64,000 bases of DNA from Haloferula sp. BvORR071 (GCF_000739615.1 NZ_BATP01000032.1:124001-188000), one strand, 5' to 3'. Counted from the stretch's first letter, positions 9,663-19,895 are shown. The notes: generated from the sequence alone by a model not told the origin. A program made the numbers and translations.

Positions 9663-11099
9663 ATGTCCTACGACGCATCTAGTATCATCGACGCCGACAC
9701 GCAGGAGGCGATCGACATCGACCGCACGAAGGGTGACTTCTCATTCCCCGAGCGCCACAAGTTCGATGCCGGCCGCGGCCTGACCGAGCGCACGATCGAC
9801 TACATCAGCGATGTGAAGGGCGAGCCGCAGTGGATCCGCGACTTCCGCCACAAGGCCCTCAAGGTCTTCCGCGAAAAGCCGATGCCGACGAACTGGGCGA
9901 CCAAGGACCTGGAGAACATCGATTTCGACATTATCCGCTACTACCTGTCCGACGGTGAGAAACCGAAGCGCTCGTGGGAGGATGTGCCCGAGGATGTCCT
10001 GCGCACCTTCGAGCGGCTTGGTATTCCGGAACAGGAGCGCGCCTTCCTGGCCGGGGTGGAGGCCCAGTACGACTCGGAGGCGGCTTACTCCAACATGAAG
10101 GAGGAGCTGACCAAGCAGGGCGTGATCTTCGTGAACTCGACCGAGGGCCTGAAGAACCACGAGGAGATCTTCCGCCCCTACTTCGGCAAGGTGATCCCGA
10201 CCGGCGACAACAAGTTCTCGGCGCTGAACAGCGCGGTCTTCTCGGGTGGCTCCTTCATCTACATCCCGAAGGGCGTGAAGCTGAAGCAGCCGCTGCAGGC
10301 CTACTTCCGGATCAACTCCGAGAACTTCGGCCAGTTCGAGCGCACCCTGATCATCGCGGACGAAGGCGCCGAGGTGATGTACATGGAAGGTTGCACCGCG
10401 CCGAAGTTCGAGACCGCCACGCTGCACTCCGCGGTGGTGGAACTGGTCGCGCTGAAGGGTGCGAAGATCCAATACGTCACGGTCCAGAACTGGAGCAGCA
10501 ATGTCTTCAACCTGGTGACCAAGCGCGGGATGGCGATGGAAGATGCGGAGGTCCGCTGGATCGACTGCAACATCGGCAGCCGCCTGACGATGAAGTATCC
10601 CGGTGTGATCATGAAGGGCGAGCGCGCCCGCGGCGAGGTGATCTCGATCGCGCTGGCCAACAGCGGCCAGCACCAGGACACCGGTGCCAAGATGATCCAC
10701 GCGGCGAACAACACCACCTCCAATGTGGTGTCGAAGTCCATCTCCGTGGGCCAGGGCCGCGCGACCTACCGCGGCCAGGTCCACATTCCGAAGCACCTCA
10801 AGGGCTGCAAGAACAACACCGAGTGCGATGCCCTGCTAATCAACACCCGCAGCCGCACGGATACCTATCCGGCGATCACGGTGAAGGGCAACCAGCATGC
10901 GACCCAGCACGAGGCCAGCGTCTCGCAGGTCTCGGAGGACATGCTCTTCTACATGCAGCAGCGCGGCCTGAGCGAAGCCGCGGCAATGTCGCTCGCGGTG
11001 AACGGTTTCATCAATGACCTGGTGCGCGAATTCCCGATGGAATACTCGGTGGAACTGAAGCGCCTGATCGATCTCGAAATGGAAGGCAGCGTGGGCTGA
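9663..11099 (+). CDS. sufB: Fe-S cluster assembly scaffold SufB
   Basis: The 478-residue protein matches SufB throughout, including [54 protein letters not shown] and the C-terminal [13 protein letters not shown] region. SufB is the scaffold of the SufBC2D complex, on which Fe-S clusters are built with sulphur delivered by a SufS/SufE or SufU pair. No sufS or sufE lies in this window, so sulphur donation must be encoded elsewhere. Its length is normal for the family. It is followed by sufD after 45 bases. Confidence 0.97.
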   Translation: MSYDASSIIDADTQEAIDIDRTKGDFSFPERHKFDAGRGLTERTIDYISDVKGEPQWIRDFRHKALKVFREKPMPTNWATKDLENIDFDIIRYYLSDGEKPKRSWEDVPEDVLRTFERLGIPEQERAFLAGVEAQYDSEAAYSNMKEELTKQGVIFVNSTEGLKNHEEIFRPYFGKVIPTGDNKFSALNSAVFSGGSFIYIPKGVKLKQPLQAYFRINSENFGQFERTLIIADEGAEVMYMEGCTAPKFETATLHSAVVELVALKGAKIQYVTVQNWSSNVFNLVTKRGMAMEDAEVRWIDCNIGSRLTMKYPGVIMKGERARGEVISIALANSGQHQDTGAKMIHAANNTTSNVVSKSISVGQGRATYRGQVHIPKHLKGCKNNTECDALLINTRSRTDTYPAITVKGNQHATQHEASVSQVSEDMLFYMQQRGLSEAAAMSLAVNGFINDLVREFPMEYSVELKRLIDLEMEGSVG

Positions 11100-11144
11100 T
11101 CGAATCGCCACTCCCATCCCAACACACATTCTCTCACTTCTTCG

Positions 11145-12455
11145 ATGCCCGCCGTGCTCGACCAAACCGCCTCTCTGCTCGAATCTGCACCTGAAACCCC
11201 TGCCGCCTTTCCCGCGTGGTTCGCGGAGCGGCGCCGGGCGGCATGGCAGCGTTTCCTGGAGATCCCGACGCCGAAGCGTGGCGACGAGCCATGGCGCTTC
11301 TCGTCCATCAAGCAGTTGGATTTCTCGGGCTTCGCGACTGCCTCTGGAAACGGTACCGGCAACGCACTGGTGAAGGATTCCGTGGGCCTCGAAGCGCCGG
11401 TGGCCAAATTCGTCTTCGCGAATGACGTGCTGCTGCACGCCGAGTCGAAGCTGCCGGAAGGCGTGATCTGTCTACCGCTGGAGCAGGCGCTCGTTTCGCA
11501 CGGCGATCTGGTCCGCGAGCACTTCATGCTCCGCGATACCCGCCTTGGCTCGGGCAAGTGGACCGCCCTGCACGAGGCGAACGTCAGCAATGGTCTCTTC
11601 GTCCACGTGCCTGCTGGTGTGGAGGTGGAAGGCACCATCGAGGTCTTCCATTGGATCGCCGGTGACATGACCGCGGTCTTCCCGCACACCCTGATCATCA
11701 CCGGCGCGAATGCGAAGGTCCGCGTGGTGGACTACTTCCGCTCCGCTAATGACAGCGATGCAGGTCTCGCCATCGCGGTGAATGACCTGAACGCCGGCCC
11801 GGGCTCGAAGCTCGATTACATCGCGATCCAGGCCTTCAACGAGAAGACCAAGGTGATCCAGGTCAATGAGACCGGCGTTGCCAAGGATGCTTCCGCGATC
11901 GGCTTCATCCTGAACACCGGTGCCGTTTGGGCCCGGAATGAGTCGCTCAGCCGCCTCGATGGCGAGGGCTCCCGCTCGGACATGCTCTCCGTGAGCGTTC
12001 CCGCCCGCGAGCAGGAGTACGACCAGCGCACCTTCCAGCACCACGTGAGCCCCGGCGCTTACAGCGACCTGCTCTACAAGAACTCCCTGTACGATGAGTC
12101 CCGTACCATCTTCTCCGGCCTGATCTTCGTGGACGAAGGCGCACATCGCACCGATGCCTACCAGACCTGCCGCAATCTCTTCATGAGCGACGAGGCCGAG
12201 GCCAACTCGATGCCCGGTCTGGAGATCAATGCGGACGACGTGAAGTGCTCCCACGGCAGCACCTCCTGCCAGATCAGCGAGGAAGAGATCTTCTACCTCC
12301 GCGCCCGCGGCATTGATCCCGTTCGAGCCCGCCAGTTGATCGCCCGCGGCTTCTCCGTGGAGGTCATCGAGCGCCTGAAGGACGAGAAGGTGGAGGAGAT
12401 GGTCCTGCGCTTCTTGGACGACAAGTTCGCGCACATCGCCAGCGGCGGGGCATAA
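11145..12455 (+). CDS. sufD: Fe-S cluster assembly protein SufD
   Basis: This 436-residue paralogue of SufB completes the SufBCD scaffold. It has the right-handed beta-helix core (VFHWIAGDMTAVFPHTLIITG region) and the conserved C-terminal stretch DVKCSHGSTSCQISEEEIFY and YLRARGIDPVRARQLIARGF. The N-terminal helix carries the usual PKRGDEPWRFSSIKQLDF motif. SufD assists iron acquisition by the complex. It is the last gene of the operon; a strong hairpin with a T-run follows 98 bases downstream. Confidence 0.95.
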   Translation: MPAVLDQTASLLESAPETPAAFPAWFAERRRAAWQRFLEIPTPKRGDEPWRFSSIKQLDFSGFATASGNGTGNALVKDSVGLEAPVAKFVFANDVLLHAESKLPEGVICLPLEQALVSHGDLVREHFMLRDTRLGSGKWTALHEANVSNGLFVHVPAGVEVEGTIEVFHWIAGDMTAVFPHTLIITGANAKVRVVDYFRSANDSDAGLAIAVNDLNAGPGSKLDYIAIQAFNEKTKVIQVNETGVAKDASAIGFILNTGAVWARNESLSRLDGEGSRSDMLSVSVPAREQEYDQRTFQHHVSPGAYSDLLYKNSLYDESRTIFSGLIFVDEGAHRTDAYQTCRNLFMSDEAEANSMPGLEINADDVKCSHGSTSCQISEEEIFYLRARGIDPVRARQLIARGFSVEVIERLKDEKVEEMVLRFLDDKFAHIASGGA

Positions 12456-12939
12456 GCTGTCAGACATCCTTATCTCCAGCCCGCTATCCGGGTGGAATAG
12501 ATAGTCTAACACTAGGATTTATCCGACTATCTGGCGTAATGGACTAAGGAAGAGCTGCGCCATGAAAGCGCAGCTTTTTTGCCTTCTTCGGACGCGCCGA
12601 GGTTTAGTCGTAGGACACGTTTTGCAAACTTTGCAGAGCGGTATTGCGTATTGCAAATGAGCGACTTGCTGGGGTGAGTTGCACGCAATTTCAGACGCCA
12701 AGTTGATCCCTGAAATTTGTTTTCGCCAGAGAGATCGATTCCTAGGGAGGTGTCAGCAAAAAGCATTTGCCCGAGATAGATCAGAAGTGTTAGGGGCGAG
12801 GTCTGATTCCAGAGCTGCCCTTGGGAGTCAGATTAATTGATCGAAGTGGTGAATCTCCTCCTGCACCCGATGAAACAACCCAACACAGACCCGGCGGGAG
12901 ATGGTTCATGGCTTCGCGGCCAAACACCAAAAAATACCT
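12456..12939. other. 484-base intergenic region after the suf operon
   Basis: Besides the terminator at 12553-12580, this stretch holds an inverted repeat AGATAGTC/GACTATCT (12499-12506 and 12525-12532) and AT-richer sequence with repeated TTGCA words around 12620-12690. I see no convincing gene, tRNA or ribosome binding site. It presumably contains the promoter of the metzincin gene. Confidence 0.5.
12553..12580 (+). terminator. Rho-independent terminator of the suf operon
   Basis: An 8-bp perfect stem AGCTGCGC/GCGCAGCT closes a 7-base loop (CATGAAA) and runs directly into a run of six T. This is a classical intrinsic terminator for sufCBD. Confidence 0.85.
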
Positions 12940-15936
12940 ATGAACTCCCGTTTGACCCAAACCCAAGCCACCGCGCGGCAGCGCCGGAGAAGATGGACTA
13001 GAGCTGGCCTCACGGCAGCCGCATTGCTCATTGCCGGAATCGTCCTGGTTCCCCGCGGCGGGCAGCAACAAGCCCAACACGACCCGAATCTCACCAAGGC
13101 CCCGACCTCGCCGCAGAAGCCCGCGGCGGCGGACGATGCCAAGGGCATGAAGCGCATCGCTGATCTGGTGGAGCGCGGCAAGAATGCCATCCCGCTGGCG
13201 CAGGTCGCCGCAGATAGCCCGCCGGTGCCCTCTATCATGCCCGAGCGCGAGTTGATCGCGAGTGGCTGGCAGAAGGATCCTGAGCCCGCGCTGCAGGACT
13301 TCGCCGCTTGGACGAATCGCTACCTCGCCACCCCGGCGGGAGAGCGCGGCGCCTTGACTGAAGAAGGCCTGGCCGTTGCACAAGCCCGCCGCACTGCCCT
13401 GGAAGCGCAAATCACTTCCGACCCGCGCCGGGCCCTGTCGAATGCCCTGCCGCTGGCGGTGCGCGAGCAACTTCCCCAGGAAGTGCAGGCTCTGTTAGAA
13501 AAGCGTGCCGATGGCTTCGGCGATGTTTCGCTAGTCAATGCGATGGCGGTTCCCGGCGGCGCGGAGATTCCGCCCTCCGATCGTGTTGCGCTCGATGGCT
13601 CCTTCTACGAAGCTTATCGCTACGGCAATCGCGAGAATGTCTCCTGGATGCGCGACGTCTCGCTGCACGGCATCGTTCTCGGCAACAAGATGGCGGTGCT
13701 CGATAGCCCCTTGCGCATGCTGGAAGAAGGCGAGCGCCTCGAAGGCGAGATCGTCAACGAAAGCTGTCCTGTTTCCGGCAAGACCGTTGCGGCGGTCGGC
13801 CATGGCAGCGTGAAGGCCGATAACAAGACCCAGTTCCAACTGGGTGACTCGAACTTCGAGACCTGCGAGCCGGCCCACGTGGCAAACGTGGAATCGGGAA
13901 TTGTGGCGAAGGAGCAGGCGAACGAGCCGACTGGCAAGACCCTCGCGGACCTTGGCCTGCACGCGCTGTGTATGCCCAAGCCCCAGGCCCTCGGCGATAG
14001 CTCGGCACCTGGAACTTCAGGCTATCTCGGCAAGCCGCCGACCAGCATGACCTTTGGCGGGAAGAAAATCCTGATCATGCGTGTGCAGGCCAATGACACC
14101 GGATTCCCGGCGAATGGCAGCCCGACCGACTTCAACAACATGGTCTACGGCTCCGGCGGCTTCGACACCCGCATGCGCCGCATCTCCTACAACAACACTT
14201 GGATCTCGCAGTCCGACATCACACCGGTGATGACCCTGCCGCAGCCACGGACCTACTACGTCGGCAATCCCTTGGGCACTGCCTACGATTGCAACCGTTG
14301 GATCACCGATGCGAAGAATGCCGCGGTGGCACAAGGCTATGTGCTCTCGAACTATGCGCAGCTCATCGTTGCGCACGAGAGCTATAACACCGGTGCCGCC
14401 GGCCTCGCATGGGCGGGCTACATCTTCCTCAACGGCTTCTTCGGCGTGGAAGTGACCTTGCACGAGTACGGCCACACCTTCCGGCTGCCGCACGCGAATT
14501 CTTGGTACACCACCGATGGCAATCCGATTTCCACGGGCAAGCAGCATCGCGAGTACGGAGATGCAGCCGACCCGATGGGCAATGCCTGGGGTGCGAACCA
14601 GTACAATAGCTTCAACCCCTACTATAAGAACATCTGCAGTTGGCTGCCGGACAGCGCCGTCCAGACGGTCACGCGAAGTGGCACCTACCGCGTCTATCAG
14701 CACGATGGCTCGACCGCATTGAACCGCACGGTGGCGATCAAGATCGGCCGCGACTACGAGTACAACTACTGGATCGGCATCCACGGCGACCCCGTCGCGC
14801 AGACGAACTTCAACAACGGCGTGGCAGTCTATGCCGTGTCCTCGTTCAAGTTCTCCGACTCGCACTTGCTCGACATGAACAACCCCGGCGACGACAACCG
14901 GGATAATGCGCCCTTGGCAGTCAACCAGACCTGGTATGACTCCGCGGCGGACGTGACGATCAAGACCGTGGCCGTGGCCGGCACCGCTCCGAACCGTTAC
15001 GCCGACGTTCAGATCACCTTCGGTCCGAAGAGCAAGGGCAACTACCGCCCGCTGGTCAGCGGCGGCGTCTATCGCTTCAAGAACCGCAGCAACAACCTCT
15101 ACCTCGGCATCGCCGGCAACAGCTCCGCCAATGGCGTTCCGATTACCGTTGCGGCTGCTTCCGGCTCCGCCGCGGAGAACTGGGTGGCTTGGCGCCAGAG
15201 TGATGGCAGCTACAGCTTCAACCACCAGGGCACTGACAAGTGGATGGATGTCGACAACAACGGCCAGGGCGATGGTCCGGAGATCTGGCAATACACCGGC
15301 AATACCAGCGATGCCCAGCGTTGGTTCATCGGGCAAAATCCCGATGGCTACGTTTATTTCACCCACAAGGGCACGGACGGCAAGGTGATCGACATGGATC
15401 CCGGTGGCGTCAATGACGTGCACCAGTGGGGAAGCTTCGAGGCCACTTGGCAGCAGTGGTATCCGGAGCTGGTGGGGATGAGTGCGGGCACGTACCGCCT
15501 CATTCCCCGCCACGCTCAGGGCCAGGTCCTCGACATCGCCGGGGGTGGCACGGCCAACGGTGCGGCCACCAACCTCTATCAGTGGAGCGCCACCTCGAAC
15601 CAGTTGTTCACGCTGAGCGACGTCGCGGGCTATGCTGGCCGGATCCGCCTGACCCCGACCAACGCGACTGCGAAAGCGCTCGACGTGAATGCCTCGGGAT
15701 CGGCCAACGGCACCAAGCTCCAGCAATGGGATTGGCTCGGCACCGGCAACGCCGCACAACGCTGGGCCTACACCCGCACTGACGGCAACTGGCTGCGCTT
15801 CACACCCGACTGCGCGACCGGTAGCTGCATGGAAGTCAGCGGCGACGACAACGCCTTCAACAACGGCAGCGTCGTCCAGCTCTGGCAATTCACCGGGGCA
15901 CAGGACCAGCAGTGGCGCTTCGCCGACTCTGATTGA
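12940..15936 (+). CDS. Secreted metzincin-type metallopeptidase with two ricin-B lectin domains
   Basis: The 998-residue protein has a basic N-terminus (RQRRRRWTRAG) and one hydrophobic segment (AALLIAGIVLV), so it is exported or membrane-anchored. Residues about 350-640 form a zinc protease: HEYGHTFRLPH (from residue 508) fits HExxHxxxxxH, and YGDAADPMGNAWG supplies a Met-turn, as in gametolysin-like M11 peptidases. Two ricin-type beta-trefoil lectin domains follow (about 706-845 and 852-998) with QxW repeats such as AQRWFIG, NAAQRWAY and DQQWRFAD. It probably cuts extracellular glycoproteins, with the lectins binding sugar chains. I chose ATG 12940; ATG 12901 in the same frame is possible. 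Residues 50-340 are of unknown fold. Confidence 0.85.
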   Translation: MNSRLTQTQATARQRRRRWTRAGLTAAALLIAGIVLVPRGGQQQAQHDPNLTKAPTSPQKPAAADDAKGMKRIADLVERGKNAIPLAQVAADSPPVPSIMPERELIASGWQKDPEPALQDFAAWTNRYLATPAGERGALTEEGLAVAQARRTALEAQITSDPRRALSNALPLAVREQLPQEVQALLEKRADGFGDVSLVNAMAVPGGAEIPPSDRVALDGSFYEAYRYGNRENVSWMRDVSLHGIVLGNKMAVLDSPLRMLEEGERLEGEIVNESCPVSGKTVAAVGHGSVKADNKTQFQLGDSNFETCEPAHVANVESGIVAKEQANEPTGKTLADLGLHALCMPKPQALGDSSAPGTSGYLGKPPTSMTFGGKKILIMRVQANDTGFPANGSPTDFNNMVYGSGGFDTRMRRISYNNTWISQSDITPVMTLPQPRTYYVGNPLGTAYDCNRWITDAKNAAVAQGYVLSNYAQLIVAHESYNTGAAGLAWAGYIFLNGFFGVEVTLHEYGHTFRLPHANSWYTTDGNPISTGKQHREYGDAADPMGNAWGANQYNSFNPYYKNICSWLPDSAVQTVTRSGTYRVYQHDGSTALNRTVAIKIGRDYEYNYWIGIHGDPVAQTNFNNGVAVYAVSSFKFSDSHLLDMNNPGDDNRDNAPLAVNQTWYDSAADVTIKTVAVAGTAPNRYADVQITFGPKSKGNYRPLVSGGVYRFKNRSNNLYLGIAGNSSANGVPITVAAASGSAAENWVAWRQSDGSYSFNHQGTDKWMDVDNNGQGDGPEIWQYTGNTSDAQRWFIGQNPDGYVYFTHKGTDGKVIDMDPGGVNDVHQWGSFEATWQQWYPELVGMSAGTYRLIPRHAQGQVLDIAGGGTANGAATNLYQWSATSNQLFTLSDVAGYAGRIRLTPTNATAKALDVNASGSANGTKLQQWDWLGTGNAAQRWAYTRTDGNWLRFTPDCATGSCMEVSGDDNAFNNGSVVQLWQFTGAQDQQWRFADSD

Positions 15937-15957
15937 TTGACGCGCACTAAACTCAAG

Positions 15958-15985
15958 GCCCCGGGAGGTGACTCCCGGGGCTTCT
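15958..15985. terminator. Bidirectional intrinsic terminator between convergent genes
   Basis: A perfect 10-bp stem GCCCCGGGAG/CTCCCGGGGC (15958-15967 and 15972-15981) has a GTGA loop and is followed by TTCTTC. It lies between the stop of the metzincin gene and the stop of the minus-strand gene. Confidence 0.8.
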
Positions 15986-15993
15986 TCGTCTCT

Positions 15994-16515
15994 TCAAGCG
16001 ATCTCCACCGGCCAATGCGCCGCTTCCCAGATCGCCGCGCACACCGCCGTGATCAGTTGCTCCAAGCGCTTCTTGCGGATCTGCGAGCCCTTCTCCTTCG
16101 CCATGCTTTCCAGCATGTCCGCAGCGGTCGCGGCGACCTGCTCCTGCGCGGTCTCCACGAAGATGCCTTCGAGCCGGTCCTCCATCTCCTCACCCGGCTT
16201 CCGGTCCGCCATCTTCTGCTCATACCACTCGGACATCCGGAAGGCATCCGGGTCGTAGTCTCTGCTGACAGTGGGGTGCATCGCGCCCAGCGCGATGATG
16301 GTCACTGTGAAGATGGCCTGCAGCTCATCGTCATTGAGTGACTCATCGAGATCCGCAATTTCCTCCAAGAGATCGCCAAGACGGATCTCCAGGCGGTTCC
16401 ACAGCGCGGCATCACCGATCACTGTGTCCATGCGCTTCTGCAATTCGTCTCCCTTCAGTAGCGGCTGGGCAGGCGGGGCTTCGAGCGGCAAATCCTCATC
16501 GTCGTCGGCTTCCAT
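15994..16515 (-). CDS. Small acidic protein of unknown function
   Basis: This 173-residue protein is not recognised. The N-terminus is very acidic and proline-rich (MEADDDEDLPLEAPPAQP) and the rest is predicted helical, with no signal peptide or membrane span. It contains LLEEIADLDESLNDDELQ and a basic stretch near the end (EKGSQIRKKRLEQLI). I start it at ATG 16515; the frame stays open to 16647, but that part is low-quality sequence that would overlap the SNF2 gene. It is divergent from the SNF2 helicase with a gap of about 110 bases, so a shared role is possible but unproven. Confidence 0.65.
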   Translation of the reverse strand: MEADDDEDLPLEAPPAQPLLKGDELQKRMDTVIGDAALWNRLEIRLGDLLEEIADLDESLNDDELQAIFTVTIIALGAMHPTVSRDYDPDAFRMSEWYEQKMADRKPGEEMEDRLEGIFVETAQEQVAATAADMLESMAKEKGSQIRKKRLEQLITAVCAAIWEAAHWPVEIA

Positions 16516-16627
16516 GCCGCGAGCCTGCGAACCCGCGATTCCCGCGTCCACTCCGAAAAAGCGCGGCTGAACTTGGCCGCTACTTGGTCTCGACTCCGCC
16601 TCCCGCTGCGCCATCCTCGGCGCCCCT

Positions 16628-19351
16628 TTGGAGGACCAGCCCGACATTCACGAATTCTTCGACGACGCCCAATGGCAGGAGCGCTTCGATGAAGAGTGCC
16701 GCGAAGCCGGGCACCGCCTGCGCCCGAAGGTCCGCGACCTCGCCGGCGAATGGGTAGATGCCGACAACTTCCTCCTGCGCGCGAATGTCGCCAGCGAAGT
16801 CTGCGAAGTCACCCTCTGGCCCACCGAGGCGCGCTGGGACTTCGAGACCCAATGTGGCTGCGAAGCCGGGCGCTTCTGTCCACACGCCGCGGCCCTGCTG
16901 GAAGAAGCGGGGAAGGGCAAGAACCTTTCACGCCTGCTGGAAGGCCGCACGGCCCGCACCGTGGCACCCACCACATCCGCTATCAGCGCCGAGGAGCCGG
17001 GCGAAGTCTCGTATCTCGAGACCAAGCCCTCCCTCCTGCTCATGGTCCTGCGCGAACCGACCGAGACCAAGGTCGTCCGCCTTCTGCTCCAGGCACTGAA
17101 GATCCCCGATAGCGGCGACTGGGTCGTGGCCCGCCCGCACATGATCTACGGTGAACATCGTATTCCGCTCGGCGGAATCCCGGGTCCGCGCGAGCACCGA
17201 ATCGAAACTCCGCAAGGCCCGCTCGTCATCCGCCGCGATATCGCCGCGGAGATGAATGCGATCATGACCCTGCAGCAGGCAGGTCTCGCCAGTCTCGCCG
17301 GGCATTCCCAGTTCCGCTTTCTCCTCGGCCTCGCCGGCAAGTCGAAGAAAGGCGCCGCCAACGAGGCCGGCCTCTGGTTCCCCAATCCCGGCCATGGTCC
17401 GCTCGCGGAGTTCTGGCCATGGCTGCGCTCGACCGGCTCCGCCACGCTGGAGGCCGCCGGTTGGCTCGTCTTCTTTGCGGACGAAGTCGGTCACGAGATC
17501 ATCGACCTCGATCCCGATGGCTTCGTCTATACCCTGGAAGACGATGGCTCCGGCTGGTTCCACCTCTCCGTCGGCTTCGATGTCGGCGGCAAGCAGCTCG
17601 ACCTGCTGCCAATCCTTGCTCAGTTGTTAGATCGCGGGGCGCTGGAAACTACCCTCGAGTTCCCCGCGGACGGTCACTTCCTGCACCATCTGGAAGACGG
17701 CCGCGCGCTCAAGCTTCCCGCTGCCCGCATCCGCAAGATCCTCAAGCAATTCGCCGCACTCATCGACCCGCGGCGCTTCAAGGGCGGCAAACTCAAGCTT
17801 CACCCGCTGGATGCTGCTGCCATCGCCACCTCGGAAGAACTTGGCATCCAGGCTCCCGAGCGGCTCGCCGAGCTGGCCCAGAAACTCGGCAACTTCTCTG
17901 GAATCGAGAAGACGCCCTCGCCCGCCGGCATCAAGGCCGAGCTGCGCGAGTATCAGGCGGAAGGCTTCCACTGGATGCAGTTCCTCGCCCGCCACGAACT
18001 CCACGGCATCCTCGCCGATGACATGGGCCTCGGCAAAACCCTCCAGACCATCACGCACATTCTCGCGGAGAAGGAGAGTGGCCGTTCGCAAGGCAAGCCG
18101 ACCTTGGTCGTGGCTCCCACCAGCGTCGTGCCAAACTGGCGCGCGGAAGCACAGAGGTTCGCGCCCTCGCTCCGCATCCTCATGTTAGATGGACCGCAGC
18201 GGAAAAAATACTTCCGCTCGATCCCTTATGCCGACCTCGTCCTGACCTCATACGCCCTGATCCAGCGCGATATCGATAAGCTCAAGGACTACTCCTTCCA
18301 TCTCGCCGCGCTCGATGAAGCACAGTATGTGAAGAACCCGACTTCGAAGATGGCGCAAGCCGTCTGTCAATTGGATGCCCGCCACCGCCTCTGTCTCTCA
18401 GGCACTCCGGTGGAGAATCACCTGGGCGAGTTGTGGAGTCTCATGCGCTTCCTCATGCCCGGCTTCCTCGGCGGCCAGGAAGACTTCAATCGCCGCTTCC
18501 GCACTCCCATCGAGCGGGATGGCGATGAAGAGCGCCGCGCCTCGCTGAAAGCCCGCGTCGCCCCGCTGATCCTGCGCCGTACCAAGGACCAGGTGGCCAA
18601 GGAGCTGCCGCCGAAGACCATCCTGATCCACCCGGTCGAGCTGAATACCTCGCAGAAGGATCTCTACGAGACCGTGCGCGCCACCATGGACAAGCGCGTC
18701 CGCCAGGCGATCGCCATCAAAGGTCTCGAAGGCTCGCGCATGGTTTTCCTCGAAGCCCTCCTCAAGCTCCGCCAGATCTGCTGCGAGCCCAAGCTGCTCA
18801 AGTTTGAAGGCGAGTCAAAGCTCGAGGCCGATGCTGCTGGCTCCGCGAAACTCGACTACCTCGCCGATCTGCTCGATACCCTCATCGAGGAGGGCCGCCG
18901 CATCCTCATCTTCTCCCAGTTTACCTCGATGCTTGAAATCATTGAGGGCCTGCTCCAATTACGAAAGGTTCCGTACTTGAAGCTCACCGGCGCTTCCAAG
19001 AACCGCGGCGAGCTCGTCGAGCGCTTCCAGACTGGAAAGTTTCCCGTCTTCCTCATTTCCCTCAAAGCTGGCGGCACCGGCCTTAACCTCACCGCTGCGG
19101 ACACCGTGATCCACTACGATCCTTGGTGGAACCCCGCCGCCGAGGCCCAAGCCACCGACCGCGCCTACCGCATCGGCCAGACCCAGCCGGTCTTCGTCCA
19201 CAAGCTCATCTGCCAAGGTACTGTCGAAGAGCGCATCCACCAGCTCCAGGCCAAGAAGAGCCAGCTTGCTGACTCGCTGCTCTCCGATGCCGCCCGCGCC
19301 GCGGCTCCGGATGAGGGGACACTTGCAGCATTGCTCGCCCCCTTGGGCTGA
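16628..19351 (+). CDS. SWI2/SNF2-family helicase with N-terminal SWIM zinc finger
   Basis: The 907-residue protein has a SWIM zinc finger (QCGCEAGRFCPHAAALLEE, about residues 74-92; CxC...CxH). A long linker follows, then a SNF2 ATPase with Walker A DDMGLGKTLQTI (about residue 464), DEAQ box (ALDEAQYVKN, near 562) and helicase motifs V-VI (KAGGTGLNLTAAD, DRAYRIGQTQPV). Bacterial SNF2/HepA-type proteins translocate on DNA and remodel protein-DNA complexes, for example RNA polymerase recycling. The SWIM finger probably binds DNA or protein. The start is TTG 16628; an in-frame stop at 16568-16570 and no better start lie upstream, and no clear ribosome site is visible. Substrate and partner are unknown. 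Confidence 0.92.
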   Translation: MEDQPDIHEFFDDAQWQERFDEECREAGHRLRPKVRDLAGEWVDADNFLLRANVASEVCEVTLWPTEARWDFETQCGCEAGRFCPHAAALLEEAGKGKNLSRLLEGRTARTVAPTTSAISAEEPGEVSYLETKPSLLLMVLREPTETKVVRLLLQALKIPDSGDWVVARPHMIYGEHRIPLGGIPGPREHRIETPQGPLVIRRDIAAEMNAIMTLQQAGLASLAGHSQFRFLLGLAGKSKKGAANEAGLWFPNPGHGPLAEFWPWLRSTGSATLEAAGWLVFFADEVGHEIIDLDPDGFVYTLEDDGSGWFHLSVGFDVGGKQLDLLPILAQLLDRGALETTLEFPADGHFLHHLEDGRALKLPAARIRKILKQFAALIDPRRFKGGKLKLHPLDAAAIATSEELGIQAPERLAELAQKLGNFSGIEKTPSPAGIKAELREYQAEGFHWMQFLARHELHGILADDMGLGKTLQTITHILAEKESGRSQGKPTLVVAPTSVVPNWRAEAQRFAPSLRILMLDGPQRKKYFRSIPYADLVLTSYALIQRDIDKLKDYSFHLAALDEAQYVKNPTSKMAQAVCQLDARHRLCLSGTPVENHLGELWSLMRFLMPGFLGGQEDFNRRFRTPIERDGDEERRASLKARVAPLILRRTKDQVAKELPPKTILIHPVELNTSQKDLYETVRATMDKRVRQAIAIKGLEGSRMVFLEALLKLRQICCEPKLLKFEGESKLEADAAGSAKLDYLADLLDTLIEEGRRILIFSQFTSMLEIIEGLLQLRKVPYLKLTGASKNRGELVERFQTGKFPVFLISLKAGGTGLNLTAADTVIHYDPWWNPAAEAQATDRAYRIGQTQPVFVHKLICQGTVEERIHQLQAKKSQLADSLLSDAARAAAPDEGTLAALLAPLG

Positions 19352-19373
19352 ATGCGCCCATTTTGATGGCTAT

Positions 19374-19399
19374 CCCGCACTCCCAAAGCGGCGAGGCCG
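19374..19399. repeat. Solitary REP-like repeat copy
   Basis: This 26-base piece shares the word CGCACTCCCAAAGCGG with the paired repeat at 37469-37695. Its complement carries the GCCGCTTTGGGAGTGCGG core of the repeat family flanking the RAYT gene at 57994. It lies between two convergent genes. Confidence 0.55.
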
Positions 19400-19442
19400 T
19401 AAACGGGAGCACCAAGAGCGAGACTCGACGACCCCAGCCCCC

Positions 19443-19895
19443 TCACTTCTCCGCCACCGCCGGGATCACCAGGGTCGGCACCACAGCCTTTCTCACCAAG
19501 CCTTCTGCCACGCTCCCCAGCAGCAGTACAGCCATCGCCCCGTGGCCATGCGCGCCCACCACCACCAGATCCACCGAGAACTTCTTCACGTAGTCCAGCA
19601 CCGCGTGCAGCGGGCTGCCCTCGGCCAGATGCACCGTGGTATTCGGCACATCACTCGAGACCTTCCCGAGCAACTCATTCAGCCGCGCCGTTGCCCGCTT
19701 GCGAGCCTCCTCCTGGAAGAGATGGATCGCGGGAAACTCGTCCGGCGTGAAGCCGTAGGCCGTGTAGCTCGGCTCCGGCTCCACCACGTGCAGCACATGC
19801 AGCGCCGCACCGAAGGCCTTGGCCATTTGGGCGGCAGAGTCCAGAACTCCCGGGGTGGCGTTCGAGAAATCGACGGCAGCTACGATGTTTTTCAT
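19443..19895 (-). CDS. Universal stress protein (UspA family)
   Basis: The 150-residue protein has the Usp fold. It opens with a beta strand (MKNIVAAVDFS) and ends with the ATP-binding motif GAHGHGAMAVLLLGSVAEGL and the strand TLVIPAV. The G-x2-G-x9-G(S/T) pattern suggests an ATP-binding UspA-type protein. I use ATG 19895, preceded by GGGAG; a GTG nine bases upstream is too close to that site. Its exact stress role cannot be inferred. It is convergent with the SNF2 helicase. Confidence 0.93.
   Translation of the reverse strand: MKNIVAAVDFSNATPGVLDSAAQMAKAFGAALHVLHVVEPEPSYTAYGFTPDEFPAIHLFQEEARKRATARLNELLGKVSSDVPNTTVHLAEGSPLHAVLDYVKKFSVDLVVVGAHGHGAMAVLLLGSVAEGLVRKAVVPTLVIPAVAEK

Noticed and set aside
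14017-15888. Minus-strand open frame of more than 600 codons opposite the lectin domains
   Set aside because: Shadow of the metzincin gene; its composition is Val/Arg/His-rich with no plausible protein features.
16516-16647. Longer N-terminus of the small acidic protein
   Set aside because: The extension is low-complexity and overlaps the start of the SNF2 gene; ATG 16515 gives a better start.
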